Below are positions 24,901 to 32,000 of a stretch of 64,000 bases of DNA, one piece after another. Location of the stretch: NCBI RefSeq assembly GCF_025947185.1, contig NZ_CP110001.1, positions 744,001-808,000 on the forward strand. Direction: 5' to 3'. The DNA is from Flavobacterium sp. N2038. GTDB lineage: Bacteria > Bacteroidota > Bacteroidia > Flavobacteriales > Flavobacteriaceae. The translations under genes were made by a program, and so were the position numbers. How positions within the stretch are numbered: the stretch's first letter is position 1; each line of letters starts with the position of its first letter. The notes beneath the pieces are model-generated. The model was not told where the DNA came from. It searched no databases and saw nothing but the letters and a program-made list of their open reading frames with translations.

Positions 24901-25074
24901 ATGGTAACCAATCTATTAACTCGTATTGAGGCAATAGAGTACCTAAAAATAGGTAGTACCACTTTCCGAAAATACGAAAAGGCAGGATTAATTAAACCAA
25001 TGAGAGCCAACAAGAAAAATGTAACACCACGTAAGCGTTACAGTACAACCCAACTCGATAGAGTTTGGTTATAA
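24901..25074 (+). CDS. xis: Excisionase-like helix-turn-helix protein
   Basis: 57 residues. LLTRIEAIEYLKIGSTTFRKYEKAGLIKP is a MerR/Xis-type winged helix-turn-helix of the kind used by recombination directionality factors, followed by a basic wing (RANKKNVTPRKRYS) and TTQLDRVWL. It lies 125 bp from attR, the mirror of the integrase beside attL, and would bend DNA to favour excision. It has its own promoter and terminator. It could instead be a small transcriptional regulator. Confidence 0.75.
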   Translation: MVTNLLTRIEAIEYLKIGSTTFRKYEKAGLIKPMRANKKNVTPRKRYSTTQLDRVWL

Positions 25075-25080
25075 GAAAAT

Positions 25081-25101
25081 CGCCTTAAGGGCGTTTTTTT
25101 T
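25081..25101 (+). terminator. Terminator after the excisionase-like gene
   Basis: A CGCC/GGCG stem with a TTAAG loop is followed by eight T residues. It insulates the downstream ssb from element transcription. Confidence 0.85.
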
Positions 25102-25178
25102 GGTCATTATTAAAAATTAGAGACTAATTTAGAGATTTGCAGTATTTTTATGTTTATAAACAACTGAATAAAAGATAG

Positions 25179-25520
25179 TTGGCTATTGTTATTGTACTTA
25201 AAAACAAAGTACAGTTAATTGGAAACGCAGGAAACGATCCGGAAATTAAAACATTAGAAAATGGAAAAAAGGTGGCACATTTAACTATAGCCACAAATGA
25301 CCATTATAAAAATGAAAAAGGAGAAAAAGTGCAACAAACAGAATGGCATCGTGTAACAGCCTGGGGAAAAACAGCAGAAATTATTGAAAAGTATGTTGTA
25401 AAAGGGAAAGAAGTTGCAGTTGAAGGAAAATTGACCCACCGTAGTTATGAGGACAAAAACGGTGAAAAAAAGTATGTAACCGAAGTTGTTATAAATGAGA
25501 TTTTGCTGTTGAGCAAATAA
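25179..25520 (+). CDS. ssb: Single-stranded DNA-binding protein, 5' end replaced by element sequence
   Basis: 113 residues from TTG 25179, the only possible start since TAG precedes it directly at 25176. An OB fold fills the whole protein (NKVQLIGNAGNDPEIKTLENGKKVAHLTIATN, then WHRVTAWGKTAEIIEKYVVKGKEVAVEGKL). The acidic C-terminal tail of major SSBs is absent, typical of the short flavobacterial paralogue. The first eight codons come from the element; the normal MNAMK start lies 6.1 kb upstream at 19026. No TAnnTTTG box is seen between the terminator at 25081 and the start, so expression may be weak. Confidence 0.88.
   Translation: MAIVIVLKNKVQLIGNAGNDPEIKTLENGKKVAHLTIATNDHYKNEKGEKVQQTEWHRVTAWGKTAEIIEKYVVKGKEVAVEGKLTHRSYEDKNGEKKYVTEVVINEILLLSK
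25200..25217 (+). repeat. attR core
   Basis: AAAAACAAAGTACAGTTA, identical to attL except A for G at position 12. It lies at codons 8-13 of the present ssb frame. Confidence 0.82.
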
Positions 25521-25540
25521 CAGTTTGTTTTTAGTTGTTC

Positions 25541-25577
25541 AAACCCGACAGGTTTTTAAAACCTGTCGGGTTTAATT
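25541..25577. terminator. Terminator 1 after ssb
   Basis: Perfect 16-bp arms, AAACCCGACAGGTTTT and AAAACCTGTCGGGTTT, around one central base, followed by AATTTTA. The same palindrome occurs at 25661 and a related one (AAACCTAACAGG) at 47678. Confidence 0.85.
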
Positions 25578-25592
25578 TTAGGACGAGACAGA

Positions 25593-25640
25593 ATAACAAC
25601 AGAAGTTGCTGTAAATGAAATTTTGCTATTGAGCAAATAA
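25593..25640 (+). pseudogene. ssb: Orphan 3' fragment of a second ssb copy
   Basis: The frame reads ITTEVAVNEILLLSK then TAA, matching the intact ssb end VTEVVINEILLLSK. There is no start codon or upstream OB-fold sequence. It is a relic of a duplicated or replaced ssb gene. Confidence 0.8.
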
Positions 25641-25660
25641 TGATTTGTTTTTAATTATTC

Positions 25661-25697
25661 AAACCCGACAGGTTTTTAAAACCTGTCGGGTTTAACT
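25661..25697. terminator. Terminator 2 (copy of the one at 25541)
   Basis: The palindrome is identical to the 25541 copy, with downstream AACTTTTT. It lies between the ssb fragment and the convergent DUF2461 gene and could serve the latter on the minus strand. Confidence 0.8.
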
Positions 25698-25712
25698 TTT
25701 TATGGTATTTGC

Positions 25713-26405
25713 TTATAAAATTGAAGCACCGTTTGTATCAGTAGTAAGCACTTCGCTCATATAATCAAAAAAAGGTCTCATGTTTTTGAAAGCATCCAAA
25801 GCCAGTTCTAAAAAATCCGGACTTAAAACTTCGTCATCGGTAAAGCGTTTAATAACCAGAAATTGTTTGTAACGAAGTAAATCGATGGCTTTGTGATTGA
25901 CATCAAAACCTTTTGGAGCAGTTTTTAGTTGTTCGCCCTGTAAGGTTCCAAAATTGCTGACAAAGCTTTTTGAATTTAATATTTTCTCAAAAGATTCAGA
26001 ATCGTGATCAAATTCTGTTCTTATACGTTTTAAATCTGCTGCATTTGGTCCCCAAAAACCGCCAGCGAAAAAACTATTTCCCTCTTCCAGATGAAAATAA
26101 TAGCCACCGCGTCTTGCTGCGGTTGCACGGGTGTAACTGCCTCCCCAAAAAGTTTTAAAAGGTGTTTTGTCTTTAGAAAACCGAATGTCGCGATAAATTC
26201 TATATACACTTTTTTTACCCGATTTGGTCTCTAGAACATCTGTTTTAGAAAGTTCATGAAGCAATGCATCAGCAAAAGTTTCGATGTAATTTAGTTCTTT
26301 TAAGTAGGTTGGTTTATTTGCATCAAACCAGGGTTTATTATTGTTTGTTTTGAGCTGTTGCAAAAAATCAAGACTGGATTTAGGTATGGTAATTTGGTTT
26401 TCCAT
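25713..26405 (-). CDS. DUF2461 family protein
   Basis: 230 residues, the normal length of this widespread family of unknown function. Characteristic blocks are FLQQLKTNNNKPWFDANKPTY near the N-terminus, YRIYRDIRFSKDKTPFKTFWGG near residue 65, and GGYYFHLEEGNSFFAGGFW near 100. Cytoplasmic, with no metal motif visible. Monocistronic. Confidence 0.9.
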   Translation of the reverse strand: MENQITIPKSSLDFLQQLKTNNNKPWFDANKPTYLKELNYIETFADALLHELSKTDVLETKSGKKSVYRIYRDIRFSKDKTPFKTFWGGSYTRATAARRGGYYFHLEEGNSFFAGGFWGPNAADLKRIRTEFDHDSESFEKILNSKSFVSNFGTLQGEQLKTAPKGFDVNHKAIDLLRYKQFLVIKRFTDDEVLSPDFLELALDAFKNMRPFFDYMSEVLTTDTNGASIL

Positions 26406-26455
26406 TTGTTTTTTTAAGTTTTTAAAAAATCAGAAAGTTACAGTACAGTAAAAAT

Positions 26456-26487
26456 AAAAAACCCACCGAAAATTTTGGTGGGTTTTT
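26456..26487 (-). terminator. Terminator of the Lys/Cys-rich small gene
   Basis: AAAAACCCACC and GGTGGGTTTTT arms with a 10-base AT loop, just after the stop at 26499 on the minus strand. Confidence 0.82.
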
Positions 26488-26498
26488 ACTATATTTTG

Positions 26499-26684
26499 TT
26501 AAGCAGTTTTTTTGAATAAATCAAACATAGGACAACGAGAACAGCGTTTCTTTTCGCTTTTCTTGTATTTTTCACAACAAGAAGATTTGCAATTTTCAAT
26601 CTTCTTAATCTTATCAAGGATTTCAGCTTTTTTCTTTTTCTTTTTATCCTTTTTCTTGTCTTTGTCTTTTTCTTTCTTGCCCAA
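26499..26684 (-). CDS. Small Lys-rich protein with C-terminal Cys cluster
   Basis: 61 residues. The first 20 residues are almost all Lys, Asp and Glu; the C-terminal half has cysteines in CKSSCCEKYKKSEKKRCSRCPMF, suggesting a zinc or iron-sulfur site. This CSRCPMFDLF ending looks like a small conserved flavobacterial protein, but the function is not known. A second overlapping frame (26489-26725) is rejected. A terminator follows directly. Confidence 0.7.
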   Translation of the reverse strand: MGKKEKDKDKKKDKKKKKKAEILDKIKKIENCKSSCCEKYKKSEKKRCSRCPMFDLFKKTA

Positions 26685-26766
26685 TTTTCCTCTGTATTAT
26701 AAAAACAGAGGCAAATATATATCAAAAAAGTTATTTTTAAGCGTTCTAAATAAACTTTAACTTTTT

Positions 26767-27285
26767 TTATTTTGGATTGATTGCAATCGAACTTGTAACT
26801 GTTAATTGCTGAATATCACGATCAAACAAGTAAAGTCCGCCTTTGTCATCACCAATTAAGTTGATTTTGTCCAAAATAGATTTCGCTGTAGCTTCTTCCT
26901 CGATTTGTTCAGAAACATACCATTGTAAGAAATTATGTGTAGCATAATCTTTTTCTTCAAAAGTAATATGCACTAATTCATTGATAGATTGTGAAACAAA
27001 AAGTTCATGCTTATAAAGTTCCTCAAACATTTCTTTAAATGTAGAATAAGAAGTTTTTGGTGCTTTTAAATCTGTAATATGAGCGTGCCCTCCGCGTTCG
27101 TTTACATACTTAATTAATTTTAGCATGTGTGCGCGCTCCTCATCTGACTGTGTATACATAAATTGAGCAATTCCCTCCAATCCGTGTACTTCAGCCCAAC
27201 AAGCCATAGAAAGATAAGTTTGCGAAGATTCTGCTTCTATGCGGATTTGCTTGTTTAAAGCTGATTCAATATTTTTTGCTAGCAT
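26767..27285 (-). CDS. ftnA: Ferritin (iron-storage, FtnA type)
   Basis: 172 residues forming the four-helix bundle. Ferroxidase ligands are all present: E17, E50, H53, E94, Q127 and E130, the pattern of prokaryotic non-haem ferritins. It oxidises Fe(II) and stores it as a mineral core in a 24-subunit cage. Single gene; no Fur-like box was recognised in the short upstream region. Confidence 0.95.
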   Translation of the reverse strand: MLAKNIESALNKQIRIEAESSQTYLSMACWAEVHGLEGIAQFMYTQSDEERAHMLKLIKYVNERGGHAHITDLKAPKTSYSTFKEMFEELYKHELFVSQSINELVHITFEEKDYATHNFLQWYVSEQIEEEATAKSILDKINLIGDDKGGLYLFDRDIQQLTVTSSIAINPK

Positions 27286-27380
27286 AATGATGTCTTTTGT
27301 GTAAAATTAACGAAAATAATCGATACCGTTTTTTGCAAATGGTGAAAACATTAGGCATTTGGATTAATTTTTTAATAAGT

Positions 27381-28841
27381 TTAATTTCGATTTTGAGGTA
27401 CAGATTTAGAAAACTGAGCTTTGTTTATAATTGGGTTTCCGTTGTCTTCATTCATAAAACCATCTGTAAATTTGCGGATAACATATTTCTTTGAATACAG
27501 ATCATAATAGCCTAAAATGTAATAGTCTCGTAGTCTAAGAATATGCTCTAGTGCGATGTTTTTATTTTTACTCATAAAATAAAAAACATTATCAATCGCT
27601 AAAATTTCCGGTTGTTCGTTGGTTGCAAAATCAAGTTTGGAATCCAGCATTGCATCAAAGAAAACCATTTTGCTTGCATATTGTGAATACCGGTCATTAA
27701 AACCTTCAAAAAAATCATTTGGTCTGTAATCAAAATTTGGAACTGAGACTTCAAATTCAGCAAATCCGCCAAAGGTTATAAATGTATTTGTTTTGTTTTT
27801 AAAGGCAGAAACACCCACATTTACCATCGATAAATTTCTTAGAAATTTACTGGTTGTTTTTAACTTTTCGGGTCTTTGCCCGTTGGTCTTAATAAAAAAT
27901 GGAGAATTTTTAAAACGAATAGTATCGTTTTTTGAAACAGAAACGGTTTTGATACTCTTTCCGCTTTCAAAATCTTTTATCTCAAACAAAAGCTCTTCGT
28001 TATTTGCATTGATTTGAAACAATTTGTTTTCCAGATAAAAGGAGTTTGACGATGCGGTTTGTTTTTTAGAAACCGGTTGGTCAAATATTTTCTCTGTGAT
28101 GTCCAGAGATTCCAGATTTAAATCGAAAGCATGTGTTTTCTTTGAGTTATAATCTAGGGTTAGAATAATATGATTATCGAGAACATACAACTTGCTTTTA
28201 TTGACACTTTTCTCTAAAGGACTAAAATTGTCAGAGTCAATATTTTCGATAGGAAAATATTGAATTAGAGAACTGAATGTAAATCGTTGCCCCTTTTCAT
28301 TTTTAAATATGAAGGATGAAAAATCGAACATTTTTATTTCACATTTTCCGTTACTAAATTCATAAAGAAGCAAGTGATTCTCGTTTTGTTCCTTGGCGAG
28401 AATATAGAAGATGTTGTTTTTCTGAAATGAAGTTATAAGGCTTCCTGAATATTCTGGAAAATCAAAATTTAAAGCTCTGGAAGTTTTTGTTTCAAAATAA
28501 TATTTAATTATTCTGATGTTTTTAGTAGTGTCTGAGCCCCAGTAAAGTGTTGGATTACCATCTTCGCTAATGCTATGACCAATTAGGCTTCTGTTTTCTA
28601 TATTGTTTATAGAATCGGTAAGCTGGTCGGTAAGAAATAAAAATTTGTTGTATTTAAAAATAAAAGTGTTCTTATGGTCTGCTGCAAAAACGTAAACATC
28701 ATGAGTTTTTACATCTTCGGTATTTAAAATCTGTCCATTTTCCAGTGGTTTATTTAGGGGAATAGGAAAAGAGTTTAATACCGTTTGGCTAAAAAGTAAT
28801 GATTTTGAGAATAATAGAAGAAAAAGCAGTAGTTTTTTCAT
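27381..28841 (-). CDS. Secreted protein, paralogue A of an unnamed family
   Basis: 486 residues with a signal peptide (MKKLLLFLLLFSKSLLFSQ). The mature part is beta-rich and resembles the 478-residue protein at 33011-34447 along its length, starting with an S-x-PIxLxK block and ending with LRDxYYLGYYDLYSKKYVIRKF. Neither has a lipobox, a sorting domain or an obvious enzyme motif. A beta-propeller-like surface or periplasmic protein is possible. Monocistronic. Confidence 0.78.
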   Translation of the reverse strand: MKKLLLFLLLFSKSLLFSQTVLNSFPIPLNKPLENGQILNTEDVKTHDVYVFAADHKNTFIFKYNKFLFLTDQLTDSINNIENRSLIGHSISEDGNPTLYWGSDTTKNIRIIKYYFETKTSRALNFDFPEYSGSLITSFQKNNIFYILAKEQNENHLLLYEFSNGKCEIKMFDFSSFIFKNEKGQRFTFSSLIQYFPIENIDSDNFSPLEKSVNKSKLYVLDNHIILTLDYNSKKTHAFDLNLESLDITEKIFDQPVSKKQTASSNSFYLENKLFQINANNEELLFEIKDFESGKSIKTVSVSKNDTIRFKNSPFFIKTNGQRPEKLKTTSKFLRNLSMVNVGVSAFKNKTNTFITFGGFAEFEVSVPNFDYRPNDFFEGFNDRYSQYASKMVFFDAMLDSKLDFATNEQPEILAIDNVFYFMSKNKNIALEHILRLRDYYILGYYDLYSKKYVIRKFTDGFMNEDNGNPIINKAQFSKSVPQNRN

Positions 28842-28917
28842 TGGTGTTTGTAATCGAATGTCTTTCTCAAATTTAAGGAAATTTATGGTATTAAATAAGA
28901 AAATCAGAAAGTAAAAA

Positions 28918-28946
28918 AGCCCTAAATAGAATTTCTATTTAGGGCT
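28918..28946 (-). terminator. Terminator of the OmpA-like gene
   Basis: 14-bp perfect arms AGCCCTAAATAGAA / TTCTATTTAGGGCT with one central base, followed on the minus strand by six T residues. Confidence 0.9.
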
Positions 28947-28968
28947 CAGGTTTTTATTTGCAGAAGAT

Positions 28969-30102
28969 TTATTTTACTTTAAAAGTAACTCTTCTGGCTA
29001 ATCTTCTTGCTTCTTCTGAATCTTTTGCAATTGAATCATCAGCTCCTTGAGGAACAACGTTTAGTCTTGAAGACGAAATTCCGGCTTTTTCCAGAATAGT
29101 TTTTACATTATTTGCTCTTGCATTTGATAGTTTGTCATTGTAAGCTGCACTTCCAACCTGATCTGCATGGCCAACAATATCAAGAGATACTGAAGGATTT
29201 TTTCTTAAATAAGTTAAGACAACATCAATTGCAGCTGTAGAGTTCTCTATTGGAGTAGATTTGTTAAAGTCAAAGTAAACACTGTAATACTTATCGTTGA
29301 TCATTTCTTTAACAATGTCTTTATCACTAACAACAGTAGTCGTTACAGGTTTTTCTGTAATTACTTTTTCCGGAGTTTTCTTAACCAAAGCTTCCAGATC
29401 GGCAATTTTGTTTTCTAATGGTGTAAGATCTGTTTGATCAGAAATTGAAACCCAGTCGGCATGTTTTGTAGCTTTACCTAAGTAAACTTGCAATCCGGCA
29501 GTTCCGGTAAAAAGTAATCCGGAGAATCCTTTATTGTTTGTTCGTGACAGACCATCAAAAGTGTGATCCTGATAAGCATTTAGAATTGTAGTGAAATCAC
29601 CTGTCAAAGCAACTCTGTCTGTTAATCTAATTTGTCCGGTAAGACCTGCCATAACATTTCCTATCAGGTCTCTGTCTTTAAAAGCATCACTTTTTAATTG
29701 ACCAATTCCAACACCCGCGTGTCCTAATAATCCAATTGTTTTAGTCCATGTTTCAAAATTCATGATACGCCCTAAGTTTGCGATACCTTGTAGGTCTGCT
29801 CTGTAGTATTTTGAGTCAAATGGAATAGAACTGTTTTTTTGTTCTGTTAGATCATTGTATCCAAAATCAGCTTTTAAACCAAACTTGTTGTTAAACATAT
29901 ATCTTACTCCAAGATCAACAGTATACGGGCTGATTGTTCTTGTGTAATAAGAATTTGATGTTAACGGGCGTTGAGGCTTGTTAAAACCACCCGACAATTC
30001 AACAGACCATTTATTAAAATTATCTGCCGTCTTAGTTTCAGTTTGTGCATTTACAGACATAATGCTTAAAGCTAATGCCAGAGTAATTACAATTTTTTTC
30101 AT
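28969..30102 (-). CDS. OmpA-family outer membrane protein (OprF-like)
   Basis: 377 residues from ATG 30100-30102 (MKKIVITLALALSIMSVNAQ signal peptide); a 10-residue upstream extension is unlikely. Residues about 30-215 form an eight-strand beta barrel; a short coil (about 230-265) leads to an OmpA C-terminal domain (about 270-377) with the peptidoglycan-binding block GHADQVGSAAYNDKLSNARANNV. It links outer membrane and cell wall, and such proteins are usually very abundant in Flavobacterium. Followed by a strong terminator. Confidence 0.92.
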   Translation of the reverse strand: MKKIVITLALALSIMSVNAQTETKTADNFNKWSVELSGGFNKPQRPLTSNSYYTRTISPYTVDLGVRYMFNNKFGLKADFGYNDLTEQKNSSIPFDSKYYRADLQGIANLGRIMNFETWTKTIGLLGHAGVGIGQLKSDAFKDRDLIGNVMAGLTGQIRLTDRVALTGDFTTILNAYQDHTFDGLSRTNNKGFSGLLFTGTAGLQVYLGKATKHADWVSISDQTDLTPLENKIADLEALVKKTPEKVITEKPVTTTVVSDKDIVKEMINDKYYSVYFDFNKSTPIENSTAAIDVVLTYLRKNPSVSLDIVGHADQVGSAAYNDKLSNARANNVKTILEKAGISSSRLNVVPQGADDSIAKDSEEARRLARRVTFKVK

Positions 30103-30211
30103 TGTTAATTGAGATTTTATATTTTGGCTCAAAAAAACAATTAATTGTAAGAATTATACGTTACGATAAGTTTTAAATATAACAGAATAAGACTACTTTT
30201 ATGGCGTGAGT

Positions 30212-30841
30212 TTAGTGGTTCATCAGGTTTTGAAAAGTATCAACAAATTGTCCAAGATGCAAACCATCCATTAAACCATGGTGTACATAGACAGCCATAG
30301 ACATGGTTTTTCTTCCGGTTTCTGATGTCATCATTTTTCCAAACGAAACTTTTGGACAACTATCCGGATAAGTAAAACTGCGCGCATGGGTAAGCGAAGT
30401 AAAATTTAGCCATGGAATGGCAGAAAAATGAATGACATTATCATCATCAAAAGATCGGGTAAAAATTCCGGTGGTGTTTTGAATTCGCTCAATTTCGGCT
30501 AAGGCATTTTGCTCAAAGATTTTAAAGTCAGGATTATATTCGATTAATGAAAATCCAAACGTGCCATCTTCGCGGCCAATAGTTGCCGATGCATCAACGC
30601 GGTCATTGATGTATATTTTGCCTTCTGAGATTCTATACCTAAAGTTTTCAATTGCATTTACAGCAACTAGTGTTTTGTGCAGGTAGAAAATGAAAAAAGA
30701 AGCGTTTGTACTTTTTGCGGTTTGATACGCCTTGGTACAATCGATTTCGACAGTGGCGCCAAAAAATGGCTCTTCCATCTGGCTAAAGTGTGCAAAATGC
30801 TCTTTTCTATTCCAGTTTTCTAAGTCTAAAAGTGTTTTCAT
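30212..30841 (-). CDS. Chloramphenicol acetyltransferase-like protein (type A fold)
   Basis: 209 residues. The catalytic signature is VYVHHGLMDGLHLGQF with the His-His pair at 187-188 and D192, as in CatA trimers; the N-terminal WNRKEHFAHF block also matches. Whether it acetylates chloramphenicol or another hydroxyl substrate cannot be told. Its ATG overlaps the stop of the HAD gene (TAATG), so the two are coupled. Chromosomal context with no resistance-element signs favours a housekeeping role. Confidence 0.88.
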   Translation of the reverse strand: MKTLLDLENWNRKEHFAHFSQMEEPFFGATVEIDCTKAYQTAKSTNASFFIFYLHKTLVAVNAIENFRYRISEGKIYINDRVDASATIGREDGTFGFSLIEYNPDFKIFEQNALAEIERIQNTTGIFTRSFDDDNVIHFSAIPWLNFTSLTHARSFTYPDSCPKVSFGKMMTSETGRKTMSMAVYVHHGLMDGLHLGQFVDTFQNLMNH

Positions 30842-31548
30842 TATATTAAATTTGGAACAACTTCTTTGATTGTTTCAAATGAACTAAAGTGTTCGTGTTC
30901 TATGGTATGATTGATTTTTTCGTGTTCCCAGGTGGTGTGAAACGGAATATGTACAGCATATCCGCCAAGTCCAAGAACCGGAAGAATATCTGATTTTAAA
31001 GAATTTCCGATCATCAAAAATTCATGTGCCTCGATGTCTAAACGGCCTAAAAGTTTTTGATAGTCAATTTCCTGTTTGTCTGACATTACTTCGATATGAT
31101 GAAAATAATGTCCTAAACCTGAACGGTGTAATTTGCTGTGCTGATCTTTTAAGTCGCCTTTTGTAGCAACGACCAGTTTGTATTTTCCGTGCAAAGCCTG
31201 CAAAGTTTCTTCGATTCCGTCCAGAAGTTCGATTGGTTTTTCTAGTAATTCTTTTCCGTATTCGATGATTTTTGCAATTACTTCTACCGGAATTGTATTG
31301 TTTGAGATATTCATTGCGGCCTCAATCATGGAAAGAATATATCCTTTGATTCCATATCCGTATAGAGACAGATTTGCAATCTCGATTTTAAACAATTCCT
31401 GCGAAATACCCTGATGCGAAAGGTAATCTTCCATCAAAGCGCAAAACTTATGTTCTGTTTCCTGAAAATAAGGTTCGTTTACAAATAAAGTATCATCAGC
31501 GTCAAATGCGATTACTTTTAAGTTTGGTATTTTAGTTTTATGTAACAT
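30841..31548 (-). CDS. HAD-superfamily hydrolase
   Basis: 235 residues. Motif I is AFDADDTLF with D16 and D18, motif II VVATKGD (about residue 130), and the C-terminal motif LMIGNSLKSDILPVLGLGG (about 180-198). A helical C1 cap lies between motifs I and II. Likely a phosphatase of small phosphorylated metabolites. First gene of a coupled pair with the CAT-like gene. Confidence 0.88.
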   Translation of the reverse strand: MLHKTKIPNLKVIAFDADDTLFVNEPYFQETEHKFCALMEDYLSHQGISQELFKIEIANLSLYGYGIKGYILSMIEAAMNISNNTIPVEVIAKIIEYGKELLEKPIELLDGIEETLQALHGKYKLVVATKGDLKDQHSKLHRSGLGHYFHHIEVMSDKQEIDYQKLLGRLDIEAHEFLMIGNSLKSDILPVLGLGGYAVHIPFHTTWEHEKINHTIEHEHFSSFETIKEVVPNLI

Positions 31549-31591
31549 AATGTTTTTTGTTTCAGGTTTTATTTGTTTCAGGTTTCAGGTT

Positions 31592-31998
31592 TTTTCGCCA
31601 CGAATTACACGAATTGCACTAATTTTTTTGCCACAGATTATTGAGATTAAAATGATTTTTTATCTGCTGATCTGCCAAATCTGCGAGAGAACTTTTTTTC
31701 CGCCACGAATTTCACGAATAATCACTAATTTTTTACCACTCTTGATAGCAATCGGGATAAAAGATTTCAAAGATTTTAAAAAAATAAGCAATGTTAATCT
31801 GCTTTAATCTGTAAAATCTGCGTGAAACTTTTTTCCGCCATGAATTTCACGAATAATCACGAATTTTTTTGCCACAGATTACTAAGATTAAAATGATTTT
31901 TTATCTGCTAATCTACTAAATCTGCGTGAAACTTTTTTCGACAGTAAATTTAAAAATCAATCAGCGAAAACCCGTTTAATCCGTAAAATCCGCGGGCA
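31592..31998. repeat. Tandem array of about 100-130-bp flavobacterial intergenic units
   Basis: Three units begin CCACGAATT(T/A)CACGAA (31592, 31703, 31836 as CCATGAATTTCACGAA) and continue with GATTAAAATGATTTTTTATCTG to end with AAATCTGCGTGAAAC or CTGCGAGAGAAC; a fourth shorter relic (AAAATCCGCGGGC) reaches 31998. Related fragments lie near 11164-11245 and 53790-53850. It fills the 31549-32000 gap; no gene is present. Confidence 0.75.
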
Positions 31999-32000
31999 AA

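Larger units (their letters stand above)
19038..25217 (+). mobile_element. 6.16-kb integrative element inserted in the 5' end of ssb
   Basis: The segment is bounded by direct repeats at 19038-19055 and 25200-25217 and carries a tyrosine integrase next to the left end and an excisionase-like gene next to the right end. It also encodes a HUH nuclease, a serine recombinase, an RHH protein and five unclassified proteins. No capsid, portal, relaxase-with-T4CP or conjugation gene is visible, so it is probably a replicative mini-element, a mobilised satellite or an integrated cryptic plasmid. Gene content and its own terminators and promoters make it a self-contained unit. Confidence 0.85.
25476..25695 (+). 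repeat. Tandem duplication of the ssb 3' end and terminator (120-bp period)
   Basis: 25476-25575 and 25596-25695 align without gaps at a 120-bp offset, with scattered substitutions. Each copy contains the last ssb codons, the TAA and an identical terminator palindrome. Confidence 0.88.

Noticed and set aside
19038..25217. Complete filamentous or lipid-containing ssDNA prophage
   Set aside because: Apart from the Rep-like nuclease there is no Zot-type ATPase, capsid or lysis gene; the size and content fit a mini-element better.
26489..26725. 78-codon minus-strand frame overlapping the Lys/Cys-rich gene
   Set aside because: The alternative frame (26499-26684) has organised cysteines and a stop next to the terminator; this one is poly-Lys/Arg with no motif.
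30212..30841. Acquired chloramphenicol-resistance gene
   Set aside because: It is coupled to a HAD gene in ordinary chromosomal context with no mobile-element boundaries, so only a CAT-like fold is claimed.
31550..31807. 85-codon plus-strand frame in the 31.6-kb repeats
   Set aside because: It is made of repeat units whose copies shift frame relative to each other; no conserved protein is expected.
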